NCBI GenBank assembly: GCA_021202245.1
Contig: JAJQDK010000064.1
Coordinates: 1 to 16,202, forward strand
DNA: 16,202 nucleotides
Reading direction: 5' to 3'
DNA from: Clostridiales bacterium
GTDB lineage: Bacteria > Bacillota > Clostridia > Oscillospirales > Acutalibacteraceae
The notes under the pieces are model-generated. The model was not told the DNA's origin and ran no database searches. It was given only the letters and a program-made list of their open reading frames with translations. Positions 1 through 6,741 of the stretch are shown here, in pieces. Position 1 is the first letter of the stretch. The number at the start of each line of letters is the position of its first letter. A program made the translations under genes and the position numbers.

Positions 1-147
1 TTTTGTGATATACGACATCAGAATTTTACGTTTTCTCTCCCTCCGTCACCGTTCGTCGACACCTTTCTGCGAAAGCGGCAAACCCTTTGTCACTCCGTGA
101 CATTTCCCCTGTTAGGGGAATACCCTCGTCAGAGGGAGGCACGGACG
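1..147 (+). repeat. Composite hairpin repeat, left copy (copy A)
   Basis: The stretch starts with about 50 bases nearly identical to 4680-4728 (TTTT-TGATATACG-CATCA, then TTACGTTTTCTCTCCCTC) and ends in the same CCCTCGTCAGAGGGAGGC-ACGG arm as 4746-4766. Between these shared ends, copy A carries a different interior at 64-124. That interior is the reverse complement of 5612-5672 and has its own hairpins (TTCCCCT-GTT-AGGGGAA and TGTCAC-TCC-GTGACA). The element lies just downstream of the CotH-protein gene (stop at 175), where a terminator would be expected. I see no U-tract terminator, so these hairpins may do that job; this is inference. Confidence 0.75.
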
Positions 148-174
148 TGAGCAAAGTTTAAAACTTGTGTGTAA

Positions 175-3100
175 TTATGATTTGGCGACAGCCTTTTGAA
201 TGAGGGTGGAGTCGGCAACATTTACGGTGCCATCACCGTTTACATCGAGGAGCTGTGCCTGGAGGGTTGAGGTGGAGGTTGCGCCGACTGCGAGCTTCTG
301 AGCTAAGGTTGCGGAAACTACGCTGACGGTGGCGGTGGAGGCAGCTTCGGTCAACGTGTCTGCTGACGGGTCAGATAAGCTTGAGCCCATTCTGTACATT
401 ACGCCGTCAATTCTGGTGTAGCCGAGTGTACCGTTAATCTTGGTGGTATCGCTGCCCATTACCATATGGCGAGCTGAATGGAAGTAGTTCTGAATGTATT
501 CAGCCGAATCGGTGAGGTCAACAACCTTGGTGCCGTCAACAAGGTCCTCAACCGCGAAATAGTATTCAGTATCATCTGTTGAGAAGTAGCTTGAGTATGA
601 AGCCTTCATATCAGTGCCGGCAGTGGTGAAGGTTACGGTGTTTTGCGAGGTGGTGTCAACCGTGAGGGTTGCGGAATACCAATAGAATACCATGGTGCCG
701 TCGTAGGACTTGCCGAGCCTTGTGACCTTGGTCATATCGTATGTTGTGCCGTTAAGAGTTACGGACGGAACATACATTGAGGTGGACGAGGACTTGAAGT
801 AAACTGTGATTAACTTACTATCATCATCGCCTGCGCCTGCCTGAACCGTTACTGCGATAGGAGTTGAGGTTGCAGTATTGCCGTCTGAATCAGTTGCGAC
901 TACATAATAGTAATATGTGCCGGCAGTTGAGGGTGCGGTTACGGTGAGATTTGCAGATGTACTGTCAGTAACTACAACTGTGCCGTCTTCGGATGCAGAG
1001 GAAGCCTGATAGAGAGTGTAGGTGCAGGTGGCATCTGCATTATCAACCGTGGCGGTGAATGAGATTGTGCCGCCGGCAGTTACCGTGGAAGTGTTGTTTG
1101 TAAGAGATACCGAGCTGATTGTGGGGGTATCGTCGCCGGATGCGGTGATTGTGATAATGCCGGAAGCATTGGAAGTATCCGAAACTGAATTAGCCTCATC
1201 TTCATAAACCGTCTTAACCGTGTAGGTGTATGTACCGGCAGTATCGAGAGTAACTTCGTATGAGCCTGTGGTGTTGGTACCTAACAAAGTATCTCCATTA
1301 TAGAATTGATAAGTAACATAGGTTTCGGTTGTGTCTGCGGTGAGGGTTACGGTTGTGCCGGTGGCTACGTCTGTAGCAGATTCACCCTCGGCAAGTGTGG
1401 TATCACTGTATGATGCGGTGAGGGTCGGTGCGGCAAACTGGGAGTAGCTTAAAGTTTTATAAGTAGAATCAATGTTGTTAATTTGATTCTCTAACCAAGC
1501 TGCACGAACAGCAGTCCAAGTATTTTCAAGATAATTGACTGTATCTACAAGTGTGTCGCCGGTGTCCAGTGAACCCCAACTTGCAGTAACTAACGGGTCG
1601 CTTGCGATGAAGTCCCAACGAGCTTCGTTCATTGCAACGGAAGCGGAAATCTCGTTATACCAAGCATCAATTTGACTGTCGGTACCGTAATAATTTTGAA
1701 CTATGTCATAGAAGCCCTGAGTTGTGTCGGAGCCGTTCCAAACCTTTTTAATTACGGACATAAACGAGGAATTGTTTGCAAGCTTGGACTGCAAGCTGTA
1801 TGCTGAGCTTTGAGTTGAGCTGTCGCCCTGATTTTTATTGCGTGAGTACCAAGCATCAACATCGCTCGGGTCAAGTACGTTACCATTAACATCATACTTA
1901 GCGTTGCTATTATCGGATTTTGTTCCATACTGACCGTATGCCCAGTCATAGTCCCAAACAGGAGAAGCTACCATACGGGCATCATCGCCTGCGGAGCAAT
2001 CAAAGGTGATGTAGTAGGAGGTTGCGGCTGAGTCAAGGTTAGCGGAAAGCTCCTGAATCAGATACATCTTTGCAAAGGAATCAAGGTCCATATATTCGCT
2101 TAAATCAGAAAGGTAGGTGTCGCTGCTGTCAGCATATGCCAAAGCTTCCATTTCAGCAAATTTTTCTGCGATATACTGAACTTCCTCTTTTGTGGCAAAT
2201 TCAGGGCTTTTAACTACAATGATTTGACCCTGCGGAGAGATGAACCAAGAGGCTTCATCATCATACCTGTCTGAAATTTCAAATTCAAGCAAGAATGTGC
2301 CGCTTGAATAATCAATACTTGAAGTATCGGTGCAAACTGTAGCATATTTCATATCATAGCTTGAGCCTTTGTAGGTGTATGTTCCGTAGTTAGTAGTTTC
2401 ATCTACCTCTTCAAGCCCTTCTGCAATCGCAGCGTCTTCATTAATATCATCAATGCTTGTGCCCTTAACGAGGTCGTTTTTACCAACGTCTACCTTTGAG
2501 GTAACGAGGTACTGACCCATATATTCGCCGTTGTCGTAGATGTCAACAAAAGCATAATCGGGCGAGTTAAGTCCGAGTGCATCGGCGAGGTCGTAGGTGA
2601 GGGCATTTCTGAGCATTGACTCATCGGCATTGTTTGCGAGGAGGCACCAGTTTTTGGAAGTGGACATACCAAAGAGGTTTGTTTTGGTGTCAAGCTTCAT
2701 ATTAAAGGCATATTTGCCGAAAATCTCGTAGCTTGCTTCCCAAGAGGAGTTACCTCTGCCCTTTACCTGCTTAATGGTGCTGGAGGAATATTCTCCGTCC
2801 TGCAAGGTAACATATTCACCGCCGGTAATCTTAACAGAATCTTTGGTTGTTAAGCTGCTGTCGGTTGTTGTGGGCAGGCTGCTCGACTGAGAAATGTACA
2901 ACGAATCGGTGGAGCCCTGCATTACATAAATTTGAGTAGTAGTTGCGCCGGAGGGCGTATAGGTTTCGCCGGCTGTAAGTGAAACAGTTGCGCTGCTTCC
3001 GGCGGAAATTGTTATGCCTTTGAGCGTTACATCACTATCATAGTCGTTCCATATTACTGCATTAGAAAGGTCAATATCGGCAGGAGCATAGAAGGTGTAG

Positions 3101-4425
3101 TAGCTGTTAGTGCCATGACTTGAGCCTGTGTATTTGTTGCGGGCAATGAGCGTTGCACTTGAGTTGACCTCATTGCTCGGGTCGGCATCAAGATAGAGCT
3201 GACTTGTGCCGGCTACATAAGAAGCCTTGTCAAACGTAAAGCCGGTTGCAGTGAAGTTGAAGCCGGTTTCTGTTGTGGAAACATCAGGCACTACAAATTC
3301 ATAAGTTTTTGAATCCGTTCCATCGTTTTTAACTACACAATAAGTAGTATAATCAGTTGAAGTGGTTTTGCCGGCTACAGTCAATGAGAAATCGTCGCCA
3401 AACAGATATCCGTCATTCGGAGTAACCGTAACGGTGATTGTGTCGCCGGCATTTGCGGTGCCGGAGGTTAAGTCTGTGGATGTGTTGTTTGCAAATGTTA
3501 CCGAGCCGTTGTCATCGGACTTGTCACTGAGCTTGTATGCGCCGGCTGTGGTGGATGAGCCGGCTTCGTACCAAAGTTTTTCTGCGCTTGAGTCAAAATA
3601 GATAGTAACTAAATCTGTAGAAGTGTCTGAAGTATTGTTGAAATAAGTACAATGACTACGAGTAGTTGAGGAAACTAATGAAAGGGCGTTACTTGAAGAA
3701 GAATAATCATCAAACGCTACATCACTGCTTGGCTGATAATAAGCACTTATTCCATCATATAAATAGAATAATGGAGAACCAATATATGAAGTACTTCCTA
3801 TTGATTGTGACAATTCAGAAACCGTGCAGTAAGTATTTAAAGTATATAACCCGCTTCCACTATAGTTAAAGGAAATATTTGTAGAAGATTCCTCCCAATC
3901 ATTGCCACTGCTGTATGTATATTTATAATCCGTGGCATCTTCGCTGCTTTTAACTCTAAAGCGACCCGATATATAATATATATCAATGAGTGATGTATTT
4001 TCAACGTCATAATAGTATAAACCAACACTATCAAGTGAAGAATATGTATTATAGATTACAGGATTAGTAGACCAATCGGAAGGTAATGTTATATCACTGG
4101 TTTGTGTGTCATTTGAGCCATAAGTAAAGATTACATATTGCGCACTAACAGATAATTCATAACTATATAAGTTAGTACCTGCCGAAGTCATACTCGGGCG
4201 ATCAGTCCAAGTAGAAGTACCAACAAAATTTGAAGCAGTATAATCATCGCTCCACGCCCAAATTTTAGGTGTAGATGAAGTTGAATAAACGTAAATCGTT
4301 GCTGTTTCAGAAGATACGGCTGCGCTGACTGAAGTAATGCCGATTGCAAGCGTGGAGAGCAAGAGCATTACCGTGAGAACAAGAGATATGGATTTTTTGC
4401 ATATTCTTGACATTTTAGTTTTCAT
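175..4425 (-). CDS. Secreted CotH-kinase-domain protein with starch-binding-like modules and dockerin
   Basis: The 1416-residue product is predicted to be exported. I chose the ATG at 4425 because GGAGG lies 8 nt upstream (4434-4438) and the protein then begins with a clear signal peptide (MKTKMSRICKK, hydrophobic core, cleavage near SVSA/AVSS, residues 32-36). Residues about 41-141 resemble a CBM26 starch-binding module (IYVYSTSSTPKIWAW, VIFTYGSND-QTSDITL). Residues about 500-980 form a CotH kinase domain: KGRGNSSWE at 555-563, ELSANLDS around 793-800 and WDYDW at 824-828, the likely nucleotide/metal residues. Two Ig-like repeats follow (about 998-1095 and 1098-1195), then a beta-rich module (about 1204-1305). 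A dockerin ends the protein: DVNGDGTVN starts at 1394, while the preceding half keeps the helix (TVSVVSATLAQKLAVG) but not the Asp-rich loop. CotH proteins are atypical protein kinases; dockerin forms occur in ruminococcal cellulosomes. Likely cell-surface or complex-bound; target unknown. Confidence 0.9.
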   Translation of the reverse strand: MKTKMSRICKKSISLVLTVMLLLSTLAIGITSVSAAVSSETATIYVYSTSSTPKIWAWSDDYTASNFVGTSTWTDRPSMTSAGTNLYSYELSVSAQYVIFTYGSNDTQTSDITLPSDWSTNPVIYNTYSSLDSVGLYYYDVENTSLIDIYYISGRFRVKSSEDATDYKYTYSSGNDWEESSTNISFNYSGSGLYTLNTYCTVSELSQSIGSTSYIGSPLFYLYDGISAYYQPSSDVAFDDYSSSSNALSLVSSTTRSHCTYFNNTSDTSTDLVTIYFDSSAEKLWYEAGSSTTAGAYKLSDKSDDNGSVTFANNTSTDLTSGTANAGDTITVTVTPNDGYLFGDDFSLTVAGKTTSTDYTTYCVVKNDGTDSKTYEFVVPDVSTTETGFNFTATGFTFDKASYVAGTSQLYLDADPSNEVNSSATLIARNKYTGSSHGTNSYYTFYAPADIDLSNAVIWNDYDSDVTLKGITISAGSSATVSLTAGETYTPSGATTTQIYVMQGSTDSLYISQSSSLPTTTDSSLTTKDSVKITGGEYVTLQDGEYSSSTIKQVKGRGNSSWEASYEIFGKYAFNMKLDTKTNLFGMSTSKNWCLLANNADESMLRNALTYDLADALGLNSPDYAFVDIYDNGEYMGQYLVTSKVDVGKNDLVKGTSIDDINEDAAIAEGLEEVDETTNYGTYTYKGSSYDMKYATVCTDTSSIDYSSGTFLLEFEISDRYDDEASWFISPQGQIIVVKSPEFATKEEVQYIAEKFAEMEALAYADSSDTYLSDLSEYMDLDSFAKMYLIQELSANLDSAATSYYITFDCSAGDDARMVASPVWDYDWAYGQYGTKSDNSNAKYDVNGNVLDPSDVDAWYSRNKNQGDSSTQSSAYSLQSKLANNSSFMSVIKKVWNGSDTTQGFYDIVQNYYGTDSQIDAWYNEISASVAMNEARWDFIASDPLVTASWGSLDTGDTLVDTVNYLENTWTAVRAAWLENQINNIDSTYKTLSYSQFAAPTLTASYSDTTLAEGESATDVATGTTVTLTADTTETYVTYQFYNGDTLLGTNTTGSYEVTLDTAGTYTYTVKTVYEDEANSVSDTSNASGIITITASGDDTPTISSVSLTNNTSTVTAGGTISFTATVDNADATCTYTLYQASSASEDGTVVVTDSTSANLTVTAPSTAGTYYYYVVATDSDGNTATSTPIAVTVQAGAGDDDSKLITVYFKSSSTSMYVPSVTLNGTTYDMTKVTRLGKSYDGTMVFYWYSATLTVDTTSQNTVTFTTAGTDMKASYSSYFSTDDTEYYFAVEDLVDGTKVVDLTDSAEYIQNYFHSARHMVMGSDTTKINGTLGYTRIDGVMYRMGSSLSDPSADTLTEAASTATVSVVSATLAQKLAVGATSTSTLQAQLLDVNGDGTVNVADSTLIQKAVAKS

Positions 4426-4557
4426 AAATTTTACCTCCATAATTATGTTGTGCGGGGAAAATGCCTTTTTATTCATCAGGGGTTCATCACGCCTGCCGGT
4501 GGGGGATGCAAAACGATATTGATTTAGCGATGAAATGCAAAAGCTATTGCACGTAAT

Positions 4558-4612
4558 CCGTGGCTCCCTCTGACGAGGGAGCTGTCTGCGTATGCAGACT
4601 GAGGGAGAGAAG
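4558..4612 (-). repeat. Composite hairpin repeat, inverted copy (copy C)
   Basis: Read on the minus strand, this has the same scaffold as 4709-4766: CTTCTCTCCCTC, then a variable inner hairpin, then a CTCCCTC-GTCA-GAGGGAG hairpin and CACGG. The inner stem here is GTCTGC-ATAC-GCAGAC (4584-4599), whereas copy B has CACGC-TTT-GCGTG. The outer hairpin is at 4563-4582. It lies about 130 bases upstream of the CotH-protein start and opposite in orientation to copy B, so copies B and C form a large inverted pair. Confidence 0.75.
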
Positions 4613-4679
4613 GCTTTTTTAGTAGATGTCGGCTAAAGTGAAGCATAGAAAGCGTTTCCTTTAATGGAATAAACAGCTA

Positions 4680-4767
4680 TTTTATGATATACGGCATCAA
4701 AGTCTTACGTTTTCTCTCCCTCCGTCACGCTTTGCGTGCCACCTCCCTCGTCAGAGGGAGGCACGGG
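4680..4767 (+). repeat. Composite hairpin repeat (copy B)
   Basis: Bases 4680-4728 repeat the start of the window almost exactly. They are followed by an inner hairpin CACGC-TTT-GCGTG (4726-4738) and an outer hairpin CCTCCCTC-GTCA-GAGGGAGG (4742-4761). This copy and copy A at 1-147 are direct repeats bracketing the CotH-protein gene. No coding function is apparent. Confidence 0.75.
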
Positions 4768-4783
4768 CTGCAGTGCGAAATAA

Positions 4784-4842
4784 TACGTAGGCACACAGTG
4801 GTTAGCGGTGCGGTTGTGGCGGTCACTGACCGCCGCTACGAA
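4784..4842 (+). repeat. 59-bp dispersed repeat with GGCGGTCA palindrome
   Basis: This 59-base stretch matches 5899-5957 with a few mismatches. It contains GCACACAGTGG, then the palindrome GGCGGTCA-C-TGACCGCC (4818-4834), then GCTACGAA. On the minus strand GTAG (4839-4836) sits one base from the foot of the hairpin. Shorter copies of the palindrome occur at 6742-6758 and 7133-7149, where the central base is G rather than C. Confidence 0.8.
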
Positions 4843-4947
4843 GTCGCAAAGCGACGGAACAATAACGGCGGAGCCGTGCCCATGCGGTCGCAAAGCGACG
4901 GAACATTGACGGCGGAGCCGTGCCCATGCGGTCGCAAAGCGACGGCG
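4843..4947 (+). repeat. 44-bp tandem repeat, about 2.4 copies
   Basis: Units lie at 4843-4886, 4887-4930 and a partial one at 4931-4947. The two full units differ at two positions. Each unit holds two mini-hairpins, GTCGC-AAA-GCGAC and ACGGC-GGA-GCCGT, separated by 9-base spacers. A diverged copy with the same two hairpins occurs at 6863-6919. An open frame runs through it, but the repeat periodicity and lack of a ribosome binding site make it non-coding in my view. Confidence 0.8.
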
Positions 4948-4999
4948 GCGCTGATGAGTATGAATGATGAATTTCGGCTGTTACCGCCTGACCTGCGGT

Positions 5000-5084
5000 G
5001 AATGTTTTTGACCGGTTTGCAGGGATTATCGGATTTTACAAATTGAAGTTGAATTTACAAAATCAAGATAAGTTAAAAACATTC
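5000..5084. repeat. Inverted repeat with AT-rich interior
   Basis: GAATGTTTTT (5000-5009) is matched by AAAAACATTC (5075-5084). Inside lies a second, shorter inverted pair, GATTTT/AAAATC (about 5034-5064). The whole could fold as a long nested stem-loop in RNA read from the promoter at 5135-5163. It is not part of the GTAG-hairpin family. Confidence 0.5.
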
Positions 5085-5134
5085 GGCTCGTAAAAGGACA
5101 TATTCGTCCACATTTTTACATATATTTTACAGTA

Positions 5135-5163
5135 ATTATAACACCATAAAAGACAAGTTTCAA
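5135..5163 (-). promoter_or_regulatory. Sigma-A promoter without an adjacent gene
   Basis: On the minus strand TTGAAA (5163-5158) and TATAAT (5140-5135) are separated by exactly 17 bases, with TG one base upstream of the -10 (extended -10). Transcription would start near 5128 and run left. The nearest recognisable gene downstream is the CotH-protein gene at 4425, which would leave a leader of about 700 nt made of repeats. A separate small RNA is an alternative. I see no better promoter closer to 4425. Confidence 0.6.
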
Positions 5164-5366
5164 TAATTTTTAATTAAGTTTTGATTTTTTTGTAAATTAT
5201 GATAAATTTGTGTGATGAGAATTAGTAAATGTGACGGAAGTTTTTTGTGGAGAGCGTGAAGGGGAGTTTGGAGTAATTAGTGATTAGTGAGTAGTGGTTG
5301 GTGGTTAGGGGCGACATTGCCGCAATGTATACCGCTGTGTGCGGAGGTATAATTATCCACACGTCC
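5164..5366. other. AT-rich non-coding stretch with degenerate G/T repeats and small hairpins
   Basis: No open frame with a ribosome binding site is seen. Bases 5164-5240 are AT-rich. Bases 5275-5310 are a degenerate GATTAGTGA/GTGGTTG simple repeat. Two small hairpins follow: ACATTG-CCG-CAATGT (5314-5328) and CCGC-TGTGT-GCGG (5332-5344). Confidence 0.55.
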
Positions 5367-5389
5367 GTAGGGGCGGATAGTATCCGCCC
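5367..5389 (+). repeat. GTAG-foot hairpin (REP-like)
   Basis: GTAG (5367-5370) is followed directly by GGGCGGAT-AGT-ATCCGCCC (5371-5389), an 8-bp stem with a 3-base loop. It is the clearest plus-strand example of the GTAG-plus-hairpin organisation. A mismatch variant of the same stem (GGGC-A-GAT...ATC-A-GCCC) occurs at 5767-5785 and 6795-6813. Bases 5400-5479 beyond it are AT-rich with nothing recognisable. Confidence 0.75.
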
Positions 5390-5479
5390 GTGATGAAGGC
5401 AGGATGTTTTTATTTAAAGTAAAACATTTGATAAAATTTTACTTGTTTACCGTTAAATCAAAAATGGATGATATTAAAT

Positions 5480-5725
5480 TATAGTTTTTATAAGGTTACA
5501 CGGCGTTGCACGCCTACACCTCATCCGCCTCGCAAGCTTCGGCACCTTCCCCTCAAGGGGAAGGCTTGAATAAGCAGGAAAACGTCATCTCTCAGCAAGG
5601 CTTCCCCTTGAGGTATTCCCTTGATAAGGGAAATGTCACGAAGTGACAAAGGGTTTGCCGTTTTCGCAGAAAAAAGCTGGCTGCGGAGCAGACTGATGAG
5701 GTGTAGGAGCTTTAGCTCCGTGAAC
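5480..5725 (+). repeat. Hairpin repeat block 1
   Basis: In order: lead-in TATAGTTTTTATAAGG (5480-5495); hairpin GGCGT-TGC-ACGCC (5502-5514) with GTAG foot on the minus strand (5517-5514); a CCTTCCCC/GGGGAAGG hairpin (about 5545-5564); a 87-base stretch (5545-5631) repeated almost exactly at 7018-7104; the segment 5612-5672, which is the reverse complement of 64-124; and hairpin GGAGCT-TT-AGCTCC (5706-5719) with GTAG at 5703-5706. No protein is supported here. Confidence 0.75.
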
Positions 5726-5737
5726 ATTATAAAAAAT

Positions 5738-5793
5738 ATACTTTTATAAGGACGGCTGCGCCGTGCGGGCAGATAATATCAGCCCCTACAAAT
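5738..5793 (+). repeat. Hairpin repeat block 2
   Basis: A version of the lead-in (ATACTTTTATAAGG) precedes hairpin ACGGC-TGC-GCCGT (5752-5764) and the mismatch stem at 5767-5785, ending in CCCCTACAAA, which is a GTAG foot on the minus strand (5789-5786). The same series with a different first loop (TTC) is found at 6764-6820. Confidence 0.75.
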
Positions 5794-5859
5794 TCGATAG
5801 TTAATATACGCTTGCGGACAGTGGTATGCAGTGCATATAACTATTACGTATGTATCCGT

Positions 5860-5990
5860 GGCGAACACTGTTCGCCGCTACGGACGTGTGGGAAATTGTA
5901 CGCAGGCACACAGTGGTGGGTGGAGCGGTTGTGGCGGTCACTGACCGCCGCTACGAATACGGCATAGCCGTGACTGCGGATGTTATCCGC
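5860..5990 (+). repeat. Hairpin repeat block 3
   Basis: In order: GGCGAACA-C-TGTTCGCC (5860-5876) with a minus-strand GTAG foot (5881-5878); the second copy of the 59-bp repeat (5899-5957), including GGCGGTCA-C-TGACCGCC (5933-5949) and a GTAG foot (5954-5951); ACGGC-ATA-GCCGT (5959-5971); and GCGGAT-GTT-ATCCGC (5976-5990). The last two also occur as neighbours at 6907-6938. Confidence 0.75.
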
Positions 5991-5996
5991 AAGGAG

Positions 5997-6091
5997 TATA
6001 GTTTTGGTAAGGTTACACGGCGTTGCACGCCTACAACTCATCCGTCGGTAAAGCAAGCTTTACCGCCACCTTCCCTTCAAAGGGAAGGCTT
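5997..6091 (+). repeat. Hairpin repeat block 4
   Basis: Lead-in TATAGTTTTGGTAAGG, hairpin GGCGT-TGC-ACGCC (6019-6031) with a minus-strand GTAG foot (6034-6031), hairpin GGTAAAG-CAA-GCTTTACC, then a CCTTCCCTT/AAGGGAAGG hairpin. Bases 6031-6091 match 6979-7039 with one mismatch. Confidence 0.75.
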
Positions 6092-6152
6092 TCGCAGAGC
6101 TTTATGTTCCGCTATCAAGGAAAGGCTTTCGCTCAGTCAAGCGTTTGCGCCG

Positions 6153-6563
6153 CTACGGGCGGGGGTGGAATTCGGCGAGGGATTTCTCTCTTTTGTTAAT
6201 GCGGTTGCAGAGGGCGCTGAGCGGAATACACAGCAATGCCCAAAGGGTACTGTAAAACGGGCAAACCTGACCCTTTAGATTATAGCGGCAGTCGGAGTAG
6301 TCCCAAACATTGAGCTTGTATTTTAAATTTACGATACAGCCGCAGAAAAACTCGATGAATGTTATGATTGCGCTGCCCGAAAGGCACCTTGACACAAGCT
6401 TCATTTTGGAATGTCTTTGATAAAATCTGTAAAGCGAAACAAAGCAGGTGCCGCCCGTGAGCGCCATTGTCCAATGGGTTTTTCTACGCCACAAAATTTC
6501 AAGCAGTGCATAGCCGACGCCGCCGATTGAAAACAAAATGCAATCGCTTTTGAGTCTGTTCAT
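6153..6563 (-). CDS. Small membrane protein, putative ABC-transporter type IV (CmpB-like) family
   Basis: The 136-residue product has about three or four hydrophobic segments (residues about 8-24, 33-44, 58-80, 100-120). It carries the family signature NVWDYSDCRYNLKGQVCPF at 85-103, followed by STLWALL. I recognise this as the family often annotated 'putative ABC transporter permease' (PF06541); its biochemical role is not established. The upstream half (EILWRRKTHWTMALTGG) also fits the family, so the gene looks full length. The start at 6563 has no good ribosome binding site and follows directly on the U-tract of a strong terminator hairpin. The TAG stop lies inside a GTAG foot of a repeat hairpin, so the last few residues (about EFHPRP) look repeat-derived. 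It is isolated among repeats, with no operon partner. Confidence 0.75.
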   Translation of the reverse strand: MNRLKSDCILFSIGGVGYALLEILWRRKTHWTMALTGGTCFVSLYRFYQRHSKMKLVSRCLSGSAIITFIEFFCGCIVNLKYKLNVWDYSDCRYNLKGQVCPFYSTLWALLCIPLSALCNRINKREKSLAEFHPRP

Positions 6564-6602
6564 AAAAAATCACCGACCTTAGTTTTGCCTAAAGCCGATG
6601 AT
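6564..6602 (-). terminator. Strong stem-loop terminator abutting the start codon at 6563
   Basis: On the minus strand ATCATCGGCTTTAG (6602-6589) pairs with CTAAGGTCGGTGAT (6582-6569) around the loop GCAAAA. That makes a 14-bp stem with a few G-U pairs, preceded by AAAA and followed by TTTTT(T). The U-tract runs directly into the ATG of the CmpB-like gene. The plus strand also has a T-rich end (TTTTATT), so it may work in both directions. It may end a leader transcript, act as an attenuator, or end a lost upstream gene. Confidence 0.7.
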
Positions 6603-6741
6603 TTTATTCGGTGATGATGTTGTTTAATGCGGATGCCGTCAGCATAAGAAAAATAAGTTGTGTAATTTATTGCCGCAAGGCATATAACTGTGTGCTGTCG
6701 TATAATTTACCGCAATTTATAAAATGCCGCACGTTCGCAGC
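6603..6741. other. Non-coding stretch, no gene seen
   Basis: No open frame with a ribosome binding site is visible on either strand. A TATAAT on the plus strand (6700-6705) lacks a matching -35 at 17 bases, and the minus strand has only weak -35/-10 candidates for the gene at 6563. Confidence 0.4.

Noticed and set aside
4440..4557. Riboswitch in the leader of the CotH-protein gene
   Set aside because: I found no conserved aptamer motif or consistent multi-stem fold, only GC-rich runs.
4684..5001. Open frame of about 105 codons on the plus strand
   Set aside because: It runs through the 44-bp tandem repeat and palindromes, has no ribosome binding site, and its protein is low-complexity repeat translation.
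5850..6278. Open frame of about 142 codons on the plus strand
   Set aside because: It is made of hairpin-repeat sequence and then the antisense of the CmpB-like gene, with no start signal.
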